DNA of 64,000 nucleotides from assembly GCA_036873135.1 (NCBI GenBank), contig JAPTYO010000002.1, forward strand, positions 2,438,952 through 2,502,951, written 5' to 3'. The notes beneath the pieces are model-generated. The model saw nothing but the letters and a program-made list of their open reading frames with translations, was not told where the DNA came from and made no database searches. Origin of the DNA: Clarkia xantiana subsp. parviflora (lineage: Eukaryota; Streptophyta; Magnoliopsida; Myrtales; Onagraceae). A program made the translations under genes and the position numbers. Below, one piece after another: positions 46,043 to 58,623 of the stretch (its first letter is position 1; each line of letters starts with the position of its first letter).

Positions 46043-46656
46043 ATATATAATTTGTGTTGGGTCCTCACCCCAAAAGTCACTTACTTTCCAAAAGACTCCA
46101 CACATTCCTTCTAAAAGTCACATACCTCCCAAAAGTCACCTACCTTCTAAAGTTTAAACCAACTTATTTCGTCCGGTTTGAATTAAATTTTGTTATCAAA
46201 CCGGTTTAGACCTAAATCTTACCGAACTGGCATAATCTATGAAAAAAGTAGGGCCTTTGAATATATAAATAAACTGGGACAATCATAAATGCCAATAAAC
46301 CGAAGAAATCTGTAACTGTTGTAGCTCTAAACTATGATTTAATATATGATGATATGTGATGCATTAACGATTCAACATATTTAGAGTCGCAAGTTTATTT
46401 TATGTATGCGGTTCAAAATTGGAAAAACACACTCAATGAAGCTGCTCGTTTAATTACATATGATGTCCCAAGTATCAAGGTTCAATCATGCAAAAACTCT
46501 GATTTTTTTCTATAACGATCACTAAATTTTATACATGTTACTAGATAAAAATGGACTTATTATATTAAATGTAATAATCATAGTTATACTTTAACAACTT
46601 ATATAAATAAAAATCTTAGAAATATGCATGTGCTTTGCACATGCAAAAATAACTAG
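46040..46656 (+). mobile_element. Helitron 3' end, possible 0.6-kb Helitron
   Basis: The 3' signature is clear: a hairpin GCATGTGC-TTT-GCACATGC (46626-46644), 8 bp later CTAG (46653-46656) and a following T. The 5' end is tentatively the TCAATATATAATTTGTG at 46040, preceded by A, which would fit insertion between A and T. Non-autonomous; no helicase. The length depends on that 5' guess. Confidence 0.55.
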
Positions 46657-46673
46657 TATATATATATATATAT

Positions 46674-46767
46674 ATGAATTGCACACACCTACTAATTTCT
46701 AATTTTTTTTACCAAATACATGACTGAAAAGTCAGGTTAGACTGAGCACTAACTACCTGCAACACGA
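46674..46767. repeat. Dispersed repeat, copy 1 (second copy near 52437-52540)
   Basis: ATGAATTGCACACACCTACT... through GACTGAGCAC...CTGCAACACGA matches 52443-52540 with scattered differences over about 95 bp. The element family is not recognised. Confidence 0.7.
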
Positions 46768-47730
46768 TCTATTGGTCCAAGACCCAAGAAAGTAGGCGCA
46801 CAAAGGTCCAAAAAACTCCTATTTGAGCCATTTATTCTCTCGAACAAGATTTTTAGATTTAGACTGAATGTTGTTTATGCAAAAAAATTGTTTAAACTTA
46901 GTGTTCCACCAAATCAATATAATTACGATAAAAGCTTACGCAAGCAATATGAGCATGACAAAGATATCCGATGCACAGAAGAATTTAAGAATTGTCTGCG
47001 TTAAGCTGCTATTACTCTTGAGTTTATTTTTCTTCCTTTCTTCAGTTTAGACAGAACATTATCTACTCTTCATATATTCTTCTTCTCCAAGTTTCTTGGT
47101 TGTGGAAGTTCATCTACTTCACCTCCACTCATTAGGTAATCAAATCCTTTATGTTAGAACTATTCTTGGTGCTCTTCTTCACTTGATCATTTATCTCATT
47201 AATGATTTATTGTTCATGATCAATAGGGTTCTTAGTCATCACTTTTCAAATGGTTTCATCAAGTTCGATAAGACAGTTTTGCAATAGGACAAAACTGATG
47301 GTTTACGGTTATCGTACTTGGGAAATACACATTACCTGGTGGAGGGGGTGTATTTTTACCCGGAAATAATAAAAAATGAAGAAGTCCGACACATACATGC
47401 TTGCTTATTTGTTCATTATAGAATGGTTCAACCTGCGGCCGTAAGTAATTCAGTGTTTTTTCATAGTCCGAAAATAAGTACGAGCATATATTTTTGCTCG
47501 GCATATCACAGTAGGGTTGTAATACTTTAAGAAAATAATACTTGGAAGATAACGATCTCATTATTATTATTTATTGAGGAGTTTCATTTGTATTTATGTC
47601 AATGCCATTAACAAATGTTCTAATCCTTCTATAATTAGAGCATTCTATAATTTGCCCCAAAGTTTAAATTTGGCCGAAAGTGTATTTTAAATACGGAATG
47701 TAATTTTAATTGTTATTGCAAATGAAATGA
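46768..47730. other. Spacer with no recognised gene
   Basis: AT-rich DNA with short open frames but no splice-supported or family-recognised coding signal. Confidence 0.4.
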
Positions 47731-47733
47731 CAA

Positions 47734-50700
47734 TCTATATATAATATAATTTGGATGAGTTTAACATATGGTTGACAAGTACTAAACTTAAGTAGTGATA
47801 TGTACAAAAAATCTAATATAATTGGACCAACTCATCCATTATTTCTCATAGATGATGTGTAATTGTCCAACTAAGCATCTCTAATAGCTTGGATGACCTC
47901 CAAACACCCTCATTCATCTATAGAATCCGTTTTTTCTTCATGAACGTTACAAATGTTAAAACTCTCTTATTGTTCTAAGCCATGTATATCAATAAATATA
48001 TTTGAAAATATGAAACCATGTAACTTTTAGCACAAAATATATTTGAAAATATGAAACCATGTAAGTTTTAGCACAAAAGAAAAACACAATCTTATCAACA
48101 AATCATTATATGTATAATATTTTTTGCCATATAATTTGGGTTAGTTTAATATATGGTTGACAAGTACTAAACTTGAGTGTCAATATGTACAAAAATATTA
48201 CAATATAATTGGACCAACTCATACATTATCAATGATAGATGACGTGTATTTGTCCAACTAAACATCTCTAATTGTTTGTTTGGTTAGTAAAAGGGGTTTC
48301 ACTTATTATTTTTCAAAGATGTGTTGTGATTCTAACTAATAAAACAATGCTTGCTATTCAATTTTTTGAATTTCTTAGTAATTAATCATCCTCATATACC
48401 ATTAAGTGACTAATAAAATACATATTATTTATAAAATTATATTTACTTACTATACGCCTAAACCAATTTTCTTCATATCTATCTATCTATATATAATATA
48501 ATTTCAATAGGTTGTGTGTAGAGTTGACAAGTAAGCTTTTTGAGCAATGACACGTTTAAATAATGCAGTATGATTGATCCATCTCATTTCTTCTATTCAT
48601 AGATGATGTGTCATTATCCAAGTAAGCTTCTCTAAGTGCTTAGATGATCTCCAAAGCCTCTCATTGCATGTTAGCATCCGTTACAATTTTTTATTAATTG
48701 TCTTTTTTTTTTCTTCAGTTTCATAGTAATCAAGATTAAGAAACACTAAAAAAACTCTACCTAAGAAATATCTTAAGGGCCAAAGGAAAAAAATATTATA
48801 AAGAAAATATTAATCAATTATATATTAAATTATCATTGCACTAAAAAACTATATATTCATATCTATATCTATATATCAAAATCTTAAGCATTCCAACAAT
48901 AACTCTAAGACATGACATATTAATCAATTACAGACGGAGACGGACATATATTTCAAGTGCAATCTCTCTAAACCAACAAGAAGAAGAGAAAGTGGAGTTC
49001 ACATATAGATGGAAATCAATCAAAATCTGCATTTAGAAAATAAATTTCATTATGTATATATATATTTTATTCGATTTAAAAAATAATTGATTTAATACTT
49101 TGTAGGGATACAATATATATGAATAAATTGATATAATTTTTATTTAAATATATATTTATTTTATTTTATTTGACGAATTAAATAAAAAAATAAGACAAAA
49201 GGTATTAAAGAAAAAGAGGCAAAACTCAAATGTAACATATTATTTTTAATAATTAATTTGAAAAAACGGCAAGCATAGCTACAAAATTTTAGTAGAATTG
49301 TTGATATTGATTCATTCACCATTTAAACGATTATTTTTAAACCTCTAAAGAAATTCACAATCTAAATTTTCTCGGTAAAATAAAATATATTAAAACTTTT
49401 AGAGGTAATTCTAAATTTTTTTACCTACTCATATTTTGTCTCATGATGATTTAATTATTCTATTGCCATGTTTATTTATTTCCTTAACTGAATATTTGAG
49501 ACACATTAGTGCATTGCATAATTCGGTCTAATATTAATATTATTAAAAAAAATTATTAAAATATAAACCACATCATCCATATTGAGTGAATTCCAAATTA
49601 AAAACGGTTTGGTAAAAAAAAAAAAAACAGGAAGGTATTTAATATTGCATTATTAATAGTAATTACTATATTATTGTAATGAAAATTCATTATTAGATTT
49701 TTTTTATATTATTTAAAATTTTAACATTTAAATTTGTATTGCTTATTACTTTTTGAATACAATGATGTCTAATAAACTATTCGACTGAAATATGTAAAAT
49801 TCTTTTTTGAACCAAATAAATGCATTATTCTTGGCAGGAAAAAAAATCTAACTTTAAAAATGTTGGCAGAAAAAATACGAATATCGAAATTCTTCATTAA
49901 ACAAGTTATTTGGCATAATTTCTTTAAAACATATTAACAAAAATTTAAAGTTATTTATTGTAAGCTATTTATAACTCAATATTATCTATATATATATATA
50001 TATATATAGCTTAAATTAACATGCAAAATAAAAGGTTAGGCAAAATAGATAGTTGGGTAGTCGTTTTATTTTCCATGATTATACTTTTAAAAACTATTAA
50101 GTAATTTTTTTTACATAGAGAAGGTTTATTCTATTTAATAGTTATACAAAAATAGATTTATATTTCAGATGAATTTTTTTTTCCATGGAAAAGTCACTAC
50201 TTATTCTTCTACATTTTTTAATACTTTAAGTTAACAATATGATTTCAGTTTAAATTAAATATTTTATATATGCACTCAACCGAAATAGTTATTTTTATAC
50301 GATAATGATTTTTTTTTTGCCAAATAATGACAATATTTAGTGAAAATTCACTTATAACAAGTATAAATGATCTTAGATAATTTTCTTGATGCGTTGATTA
50401 TTTACATAATATTTTTTATAAAATAAAGCTATCATTCAATTACTAACACATTTCCAAAAAAATCAAATTTTCTGCATAGTTTTTTTATCCCTAGACGCAA
50501 TATAAATAACTTGATTTTTTGTATCTTCTTTAGTTTTTAAACTATAAAAATAATTAATACTTTACGGCATTTATTTATTTTTACTACCTTTTAAAATAGT
50601 TATAATTTTTGCAACGACTTTTAAAAAGTAGACATTGCTTTGAAACAAAAATCAACACAATTAATTATCAATATTTAAACTGAATTTATATTATTTATTA

Positions 50701-50751
50701 TAAATTTATAAAAATGTTACTTACCGCGCAACGCGCGGGTCCGCAACCTAG
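47734..50751 (+). mobile_element. Helitron-rich block, likely nested Helitrons ending at 50751
   Basis: The 3' end is classical: hairpin CCGCGC-AAC...GCGCGG (50724-50738), a short gap, then CTAG (50748-50751) before a T. Three related Helitron-5'-like segments begin at about 47734 (TCTATATATAATATAATTTGG), about 48126, and 48486 (TCTATATATAATATAATTTC). Each continues with a GTTGACAAGTA block and an ATAGATGATGTGT block. The element at 48486-50751 (2.3 kb) could be one copy sitting beside partial copies. No Rep/helicase frame is visible, so all are non-autonomous. Confidence 0.6.
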
Positions 50752-50934
50752 TATGACATAATCCTGAAACATGGCTCTACATCCCAAATACGTATAATCA
50801 ACCGTAGGTTTTCATATATTTTTTACTCAAATATTAGAAAGCCCACCTAGAGTTTGGTGTCATGTGTGTGGGCAGGATGATTTCTCCCGATTTTATGTTT
50901 CAGAGGACGATTTCTCCTGGTGTCTATTTCGAGG

Positions 50935-51680
50935 AGAAAGTATTTTATACGACGGTAATACCACATCATCTTCGACACGTGGAGGGTCAAACTAATAAAA
51001 TTGTTACATTTGGAAAATTTCCAAAATATTAAACTTTTAATTAATGAAATCATCTCCTAACTACATAACTCTTTAGGGAAAAAAAATAAATACAAGTTTT
51101 TGTTAGCACTTTTTTGTTTCTCGAGTTTTTTTTTCTTCGAAAAATGTTTTTTAGAGTTTATGGTTTGAGTAATTTTAGGGTTTATATATTTTTTTTTTCT
51201 TTCTAAAACCCCTATTAGATTGGGTGAGAAGTATGACTGGGTGAACCCTAAAGGGCTAAATTGGACGAACGGTTTGGCCGGATGAACCCTAGATGGCTAA
51301 AAATTGGTTCACCCGGCCAGACTGTTCATCCAATTTAGCCCTCTAGGGTTCACCCAGCCAAACTGCACATCCAATCTAATAGGGTTTTAGAAAGAAAAAA
51401 ACATAATACTATCTAAACCCTAAAATTACTCAAACCATAAACTCTATAAAATATTTTTTCGAAAAAAAAACTTTAGAAACAAAAAATGTGCCAACAAAAA
51501 CTTGTATTTTTTTTTCCTAAAGAGCTCTATGTAGTTAAAATTAGTGTATTAGGAGATGATTTCATTAATTAAAAGTTTAATGTTTTGGAAATTTTCTAAA
51601 TGTCACAATTTTATTAGTTTGACGCTCCACATGGCGATGATGATGTGGTATTACCGTCACATAAAATACTTTCTCCTATT
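50935..51680. repeat. Long inverted repeat (foldback), arms about 350 bp
   Basis: GAGAAAGTATTTTATACGACGG... (50935) pairs with ...CACATAAAATACTTTCTCC (ending near 51677). Pairing continues inward through TTTTATTAGTTTGACGCTCC (near 51612) and the GGTTTGGCCGGATGAACCC / GGGTTCACCCAGCC region around 51260-51360. The loop is about 20-30 bp. Arms are perhaps 85-90% complementary. Borders and target-site duplication not resolved. Confidence 0.8.
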
Positions 51681-52604
51681 TCGAGAGGGCGAAGCTTCTT
51701 TCATTAAAAGATGGTTTGAAGTTAACACAAAGTACAATAATGTTTTGGTATAACGTGACAACAAAATAGTGGTACAAAAAGTACTCAAATGGAGACTTAC
51801 TCTAGATAAGTTGATGATTAAGGAAAGAAATCTGATCGTCGAAACCAAATTTCTATAAATATTTTAATTTCTTCAGAATGCACAATCTAGAATGATGATA
51901 CTCCTTCAAATGTGGATAATCACATATAGTTGTGAAGAGCAGTGCTATACCATGCGACTATAGCATGCCGAATTGGCACTTAGGGCATGTTTGTTTGCCG
52001 GTATTGCGATATCCTAATACCGATATTAGCTAATACCTTGTTTGTTTACAATTGGTATTGGTATTAGCTAATACTTCTCAATTATAGGAGGAATTTTGTA
52101 TTAGATTATACCAACTAAAACTGATGTACTAATTAATACCAAACTCAAAATTACTTATTTACCCCTAACCTTATTTAATATACAACAACTACCCCAACTT
52201 CGGCTTATAACATCGGCCACTGACGATCGGCCGGACTCCGACGACCTCCGGCGACCCCCGGCCGGACTCCGACGAACAAACGTGTCATTAGTTCTCGGAG
52301 GAAAGTGTTGGGTGGTGCTTCTTGGAGTCTTGGTTCTCAGAGGAAAAAGTGTTGGGTGGTGCTTCTTAGAGTCTTGGAATATGAAGATGTGTAACTTTTA
52401 AGGGTGAGGGTCATTGATACTCTTATATATGTAGTAGATATATATGAATTGCACACATCTACTAATTTCTAACCTTTTTTTTTTACAAATACATGTCTGA
52501 AAAGTCGAGTTAGACTGAGCATGACCTACATGCAACACGAAACTTGAGATAAGATGTTTTTTTTCATACATTTTATAGCCGAAAGTTTGGATGTGCAACG
52601 CATC
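51681..52604. other. Spacer with a possible truncated MITE at 51978
   Basis: Includes GGGCATGTTTGTTTGCCGG at about 51986, resembling the left end of PIF/hAT-type MITEs. No right end was found. A GC-rich CCGGCGACCCCCGGCCGGACTC block lies at 52230-52275. Copy 2 of the 95-bp dispersed repeat is at 52443-52540. Confidence 0.4.
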
Positions 52605-52607
52605 CAA

Positions 52608-53640
52608 ATTTTTGAATTTTTCACTCAAATGACCAGCTTTTGGAACTCAAATACATATACAACGGTTAGTGAGTTTCGTTTGCCTATATACCCAAGTACG
52701 CGATGTCATTGGCGTGCTAGTGTGCTACAGAGCACGCGATTCTTATTCGCGTGCTATTTGTCAATTTTTAGAGATTAAGGGTTAACAATCAGAAAATTAG
52801 TAAGTGCGATTTTTAAGTGAGCACGAGAATCGATTTGCATGCTACCATTAAAGCTACCCGTTGTTTGACAATGCGTTCTGGTCGTTCTGATAACACATCT
52901 TTTACACGCTACGGTAACAATAGCATGTGAATGGGAGACGCCTGCTCATTTAAAAAGAACACCTTCAACTTTAAGCTCAACATATTTGGCACGAGTTATA
53001 ACTAGACAGTTTTGAGTTCAATTTTAATAAGATCTGCAATTATATCAATTTTACATCTATTTTCAAATATAATGCCTTGCATTTACAGCACCTTTCCATT
53101 TTTTCAGCATTGAGCTAAGAAAGCAAACCTCTTCTTGAGGTACTGTGACATGAAGGAAACAAATTTTCATTCAATTTCACTTTCTAGTGTCTACGCCTTT
53201 GTCTTTAGACATTTTTGGAGGTTTAAATTAAAACTCCATAGGTAAGAAAGAAAAAAAAGATGAGCTTGTGAGAATCGAACTCAAGACCATCTATAAGTAG
53301 ATTCGTGCAAAACTAACTAAGCCAAAAAGCTAAAGGTGTCCATTTAAGTGAGCATGCGACAACCATAACGTTATCGTAGCGTGTAAAAGACGTGTTGTCA
53401 GAACACATTGTCAGACTGCCGCTACCTTTAACGGTAGCACGCAAAACTGATTCACATGCTCACTTAAAATTCTTAATTACTAATTTTCTGACTATTAATC
53501 ATTAATCTTTAAAATTGAAAAATAGTACGCGAGTAAGAATCGTGTGCTTAGATACATAGGTGAACGAAATTCATCAACCGTTATATTTGTATTTGAGTTC
53601 CAAAAGTTAATCATTTGAATGAAAAAATTCAAGTTTTAAG
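52608..53640. mobile_element. Foldback element with Pol III promoter-like sequence in its loop
   Basis: Two arms of about 300-370 bp (52608-52975 and 53335-53640) are inverted copies. Examples: TTTTGGAACTCAAATACATA at the left pairs with TATTTGTATTTGAGTTCCAA at the right, and ATTTTTAAGTGAGCACGAG with its near-complement around 53450. The 350-bp loop carries, on the minus strand, a tRNA-like A box TGGCTTAGTTAGT (53312-53324) and B box GAGTTCGATTCTC (53270-53282). No coding capacity; superfamily not assigned. Confidence 0.7.
53262..53335 (-). mobile_element. tRNA-like SINE head (A and B boxes)
   Basis: On the minus strand an A box (GGCTTAGTTAGT) and a B box (GAGTTCGATTC) stand about 40 bp apart, like a tRNA-derived SINE 5' region. 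It is then followed by TC-rich DNA. Not a functional tRNA: no acceptor stem or anticodon arm could be fitted. Confidence 0.5.
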
Positions 53641-54067
53641 ATATTTTTTTTCCAAGTCAAATAACAATTTGTTAGTAAAATCTTGGAAGTTTAAACCCAT
53701 TTACTATTTTTTTGGGATAAATTTGTAAAATTTCAATACTTTAGTTTTGTCTAATAATGTTAATGAAGATGTTAACTTGCACATGCACATAATGCATAAC
53801 TTAATTAGCGTGGATTGTAATTTTTTTTATTAAGTTCGGTTAACAAATTATCCCAAAGTTTTCATCAAGATTGCAGATTTTTATTAAGTTCAGCTAGAAA
53901 TTTGTATAAAGAAAAACAATAAAACAAATTTAAGTTGAGCAAGCAACAACTGAACTTCAGCAAGACAGCAATACGTTCATTTAGCTAGAGGGAGTACGCA
54001 TAGTGTAATTATGTATGAGTTTCACAATAACAGTAATGCAAAATCTAGTTTGAAAGAAGCAACTTAG

Positions 54068-54551
54068 TCATGAACTCTCCTGAGTCCTTTCTTCAACTGC
54101 AGAAGCTAAGTAGTTGGCAACATCTGCACAACAAGTGAGCTTGTCCGCTTTCTCTTCCGGGATCTCGATGGAGAATTCTTGCTCGAAAGCCATAACCAAC
54201 TCAACTCTGTCTAAACTGTCCAGTGATAAGTCTTTCTGGAAATCTGCTTTTTCAGTCACCTGCAAACAAACATTTTGTTATGCACTTATATCTTAAGGAA
54301 CATATAGCTTTACAAATTTCACAACAATATGAAGAATGCAGAAAATGTACCTTTGCAGCATCGATTCTATCGAACTTCTTCACCAATCCGATCACCCGAT
54401 CCATGATTTGATCTGAGTTGCTTACAGTTGAAGTGCACATCATCCGAGTCAGCTGCTTCATTGCATTCCTTTTTCCATCTATGGTGTAATTTTCAATGGA
54501 AGCTTTCAACCTCACATGCCTCAGTACAGAGTTCTTTATGCAGTTCATCAT
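54068..54551 (-). CDS. Mitochondrial acyl carrier protein
   Basis: An acyl carrier protein of the mitochondrial fatty-acid (lipoate) pathway, also a Complex I-associated subunit in many eukaryotes. Exons 54351-54551 and 54068-54259 (GT-AG, phase 0) give 130 residues, normal for the plant mtACP-3-like type. Residues 1 to about 43 are a basic targeting sequence ([16 protein letters not shown]...). The carrier domain has [19 protein letters not shown] and [19 protein letters not shown], with Ser82 as the 4'-phosphopantetheine site. [19 protein letters not shown] is the last helix. Start chosen at the first Met after a plausible splice acceptor (TTACAG|AATG); a 5' UTR exon is likely at 54843-54930. 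Two adjacent ATGs (54551, 54548) could each serve. Confidence 0.92.
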
Positions 54552-54842
54552 TCTGTAACCAAATTGTGAATCAGTACCATGAATCACTACCATAGGGTAT
54601 AATTGTCCATTAAAACAGCGAGATGAAGCCTGTTCACATCCAGAAAAGCTTAAAACGGTGGAAGATAATCGATCAGGAACAAATTAGTAAAAAAGCTCCG
54701 GAATTAAAGAGAAACCAGAATGCTGCTTACACAACTAATTGAATCGATCAACAAGAATTGCAGGAGCATGAGACAGAGAGGTAAGATGAAGAAAAAGAAG
54801 AGAGAACAGACGAAACAAACATGTAGAGGAGGAAGCAAAAAC

Positions 54843-54930
54843 CTGCTGATGGGAAGGGGGAGATGATATTGATGCAGCTCCGCTGATTGTTCCCAGTTGC
54901 CGTCTGGTGTTTGCTCTATTGCCTCACTGA
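54843..54930 (-). promoter_or_regulatory. Putative 5' UTR exon of the mitochondrial ACP gene
   Basis: On the minus strand it ends CATCAGCAG|GTTTTTGC, a possible donor. It lies upstream of the ACP start and is free of coding signal. Inferred from splice signals. Confidence 0.45.
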
Positions 54931-54959
54931 AAAGAGAAAACGAAGAGACGAGACGAGGA

Positions 54960-55679
54960 GAGATCCGAGTTTTCAAATAAGGCCTAATGCTCTCCAAATA
55001 ATGGGCCTTCTACTACCGGTCAATTTGTGTCGCGGAGCAACGTTGAGGCATCTATGATCTAATTCAATGTCCGGTGGCCCAAAAAATAAATTTCAATCTT
55101 TAATAGTAGCAACAAATAATCAATGTTTGATAATAATAATATGGTTAATCACCAAATTGTTAGCTGAACTTTTTTTTTAAATAAATTACTAACCAAACAT
55201 TACTAATGTGCAGTTTACTACTAACTCCATAAATTTGTCCATAAACTATAGATTCTATACACTTTCTAAAACACTCTTAACATTTTACAATAAAATAATG
55301 TATATGTACATAATGATTATATAAAATCAAAATTTCCAATAATCCGTTTTAAGAAATATACCCAAAATACCAAAATAATACAATTATTAAAATATTTGGA
55401 AATTTGGAAACATAAAATTTAGAAATTTATTAAATTTTAATTTATTAAGTATTTTTTTTTTTTGCATTTTAAAATTCAAAATTACTGATTGAGCCATGTG
55501 TCATATGTTACAATAATTAGCCAGTGTGACCAAAAGCTCTAAAATTAATTTTAAATTAGTTATTGACCTACACTTTTACAAAATTTTAATCAAACAAAAA
55601 TTTACGTTATAATATTATTGACTCGTTTTTAACATATACAGTCTTCGTTTAAAACAGTTTAATCTATTAAAAACATATG
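54960..55679. other. AT-rich spacer upstream of the ACP gene
   Basis: No gene, and no repeat that I can name. Confidence 0.4.
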
Positions 55680-56231
55680 TGTTGGGCTTCATATAATTAA
55701 AAAAATAGAGATACGCGAGAACGTTATGATCTGGCAACACCGATAGTATAAATAAATAAACTGAGGAGGTTCACGACCACCATAAACAAATAAACACGAC
55801 CGCATTTTTGAAACATAGTCGTCGCCAGACGACCAGCATAACTCACTCAACAAACAGAGAACGACTTATCAGTACTCAAGATCGGTAACGATGGGTGGTA
55901 GTATGCCTAGATATACCAGCTGGCAACACGTTTGTCATCAAGCACTAGTTGACAACATGCTTGTATTCATATACTAGATGGTGACCTACTTGTCACCATA
56001 AGCTGTCATTCTCAACTAATAGGAGACCAACGGCCGCCGCATTTTGCGTCAATCACAAGCAGGGAACCACCGCAAAAAGAACTGTGAAAATTCCCTATAA
56101 ATACTAAATAGTAAGCTCGTTACATTTATTATCAAATTACATTTTCCAAATACACGACACTAATTAGATATTCGAGGAGGAATCGTGAGTCAAACCTCCA
56201 CATTTTCTTCTTGAAGGTGTTAGTCACAACA
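55680..56231 (+). mobile_element. Possible degraded LTR
   Basis: TGTTGGGC...CACAACA ends enclose 552 bp with CCCTATAAATACTAA (near 56092) as a TATA-like box, in an otherwise GC-moderate block unlike its surroundings. No target-site duplication was found (ATATG / GAGCA), so this is only a candidate. Confidence 0.35.
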
Positions 56232-58039
56232 GAGCAAATAAGGAGCTTGTACTTTTATGATCCATCAATACTCACCTTAAATCTTATTGTGAATTAATTT
56301 GTTACATTGGAAGATATTATATGTCATTCAGAAGTTTCACATTACTCTCTTATGGAAAAAAAACTATATGTAAATCAGAGTGCTGTAGAAAATGTTATGA
56401 CTCTCCGAATATAATAGAATACAATATTATAGTAAATTAAATGAAAAAAAAAATATGAATAGATATTAAAATTATAAAATATTATATAATGACGTGAATT
56501 TTTCGGTATATTTTAAAGTTCAGTATCATTGATTGACCATTTGACACAATAATATGCATTTGAAAAATTAAGTTTTAGAATTAATTTTTAATCTCAGAAT
56601 TATCGATTCTGTCATATATCATTATTTAATTTAATCATGTAGAATTGTACTCTTTAAATTAGATATTAGAATTGCCGATTTGGTTAAGTATCATATATTC
56701 ATATCTTATTTAGTATAGTAAAATTATATTTCTTTATATTGTAGTATGGTCCTCCCTTTAGTCTATTTAGTCCCAGCCTTCGTATTTTTTGGCCTACCCC
56801 AAAAGTTTCCTCTATAAAAAAATGAAATTGGTTTGACTTAAACTTTGGACCACCAAAACTAAGGTCTTCTTCCATGATTGAATAGAGAGAGATGCTCTCC
56901 ACTATGTTACAAGTGTGTATTTTTTTAATCTCTAGTTATATTTATTTATTTAGTGGCATGCATTGTAAAATAATCAACGTGGATATTTAATGATATGCAT
57001 GAACGACTCTATCGATAGTTTAATAAATTAAATATAAGCTTAGCCCTCGATCACATACTTAATTTATAAAACTATGTAAAATCTAACGAATGGAACTAAG
57101 ATTAGTTAGTTGAATTTTTTACGTTATATATATTCATGAGAAATGCTTGTACCTGTGATTTTTGTTGTCAAATTCTTAGTAAAGTACTTTTTTTACTACA
57201 TCTAAGTTGACTTCTACAGTTTTTACTATTGCCCGTATATGCAATATATTTAACATATCGTCATGATAATGACCTTTATCTAACCTTTCTTAAGACGGAA
57301 ATAATTTTTTTTTGAAGATGCTTATTGTTTGGATGGTGAGATGTGTCAATCAAAGCCAGCACAGGTAGTGCAATTATAAATGACGCACCATATGCTAAAA
57401 TCATTGATTAATACAGAGATTAGACCGCAAAAAGATATTATATTGAGGTCTTACTAGCTAGCTAGCTAATGGATCGTCGTGTTTTTCCATAATTAACGAC
57501 CCAAAACCGAACCTTCCTTTGTTAATTGCCATTTCCCACCACAACCACCATGTGAAACATATCTCTCCTCGAGACGGCAGTAAATGGTTTTAAATTAATA
57601 ATAGAAAATAATAATTATATTAAATTGTGATATTGATTTGCAAATTGTTCAGAATTTTATTTAGAATCGTTATTAATCCGCACTTTTTCGACAAAAGAAT
57701 TTTAATCTCCGGCTTTGTAGTTAAATTATATATTTTGATATAATATATTTAAAGAATATGTAATATATATATATTATTGTTGAATGATTTGTTACACCAA
57801 TAGGCAATATATACATACATTAATAATATATCATAGCTAGAGAGCTTCTTATATACGTAAAAGAATATTAAAACTGGCGGTGTGTCATGTTATGAAATAA
57901 ATATATATTTGAGTCTACAAGTTTTAAACTTAATTCTAAATATCCTAAATGTCGAGTATTACACATATTCTTATAATCTAAACAAAATTAAATTTCTTAA
58001 TATATATAGGAATCTAATTAATTACGGGCTTTGTGAGTG
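56232..58039. other. AT-rich spacer
   Basis: No supported gene. Short frames such as 57882-58100 overlap the next LTR and show no coding features. Confidence 0.5.
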
Positions 58040-58044
58040 TAACA

Positions 58045-58391
58045 TGTTGAAATTGGTGGGCTGGATCAAGGCAATCTTGGACTTCTGTTTTGTGGAGTGA
58101 TGGGCTCTGTTATACGTATTATTGTTTCTGTTGGATCAGTTGGTTACTGGGCTTAGCCCATTCGACGGTTGGTTTATATTTTGTTAGCCCGGTATTTTAC
58201 TGAGGACTAACTTGTGGAGGTTTGAAACAATAGGGGACCCTTGAGTAATTACTCGGGACCCCGCCCTTATTTAAGGTGAGAGTATTAGGGTTTTGTCTCT
58301 AATTCTCGATGAGCCGCAAATCCAGTATCAAAATTTTCTCTCCATCTTTCCACATTCCAGGTTTGGCTCTGCTAGGGTTTGGAACTTCACA
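58045..58391 (+). repeat. 5' LTR of the recent copia element
   Basis: TG...CA ends; CCCTTATTTAAGGTGAG (near 58263) is a likely TATA region. Contains a short stretch encoding nothing recognisable. Confidence 0.95.
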
Positions 58392-58623
58392 TGGTATCAG
58401 AGCGGCGAATCGCCGTCGCCGTTCGATCTTGAGGCCTTCTTCTCCGTCCACCACCGCTGCTGATCTTATCAGAGTTCCGCGAAGACGATTCGGATTCCTC
58501 TCTTCGAGTTCAGATTCGTCCCTTCGTTTCTTGCCTAGGGTTTCCGAGGCCATCTTCTCGTCTTGCTGATTTCTCCTCTCCTTCGATTGAGTAATCAGCC
58601 TTCTCTCCTTCAAGATCTTCGAT

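Noticed and set aside
46868..47050. 60-residue frame with a hydrophobic end
   Set aside because: Small, in repeat-rich DNA, without homologous domain or splice signals.
51986..52200. Complete PIF/hAT MITE
   Set aside because: Only one end (GGGCATGTTTGTTTG) is seen, and there is no matching inverted end or duplication.
53262..53335. A tRNA gene
   Set aside because: A and B boxes are present, but no cloverleaf with acceptor stem and anticodon arm could be formed.
52779..53493. Seventh GGGTTAA element (GGGTTAACAATCAG at 52779)
   Set aside because: The inverted repeat continues on both sides of this motif, so it is internal to the 52608-53640 foldback and not a terminus.
55680..56231. Solo LTR
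   Set aside because: TG...CA ends are there, but flanking pentamers differ; kept only as a low-confidence feature.
58309..58569. Open frame across the 5' LTR end and leader of the recent copia element
   Set aside because: It overlaps the primer-binding site and is not part of gag.
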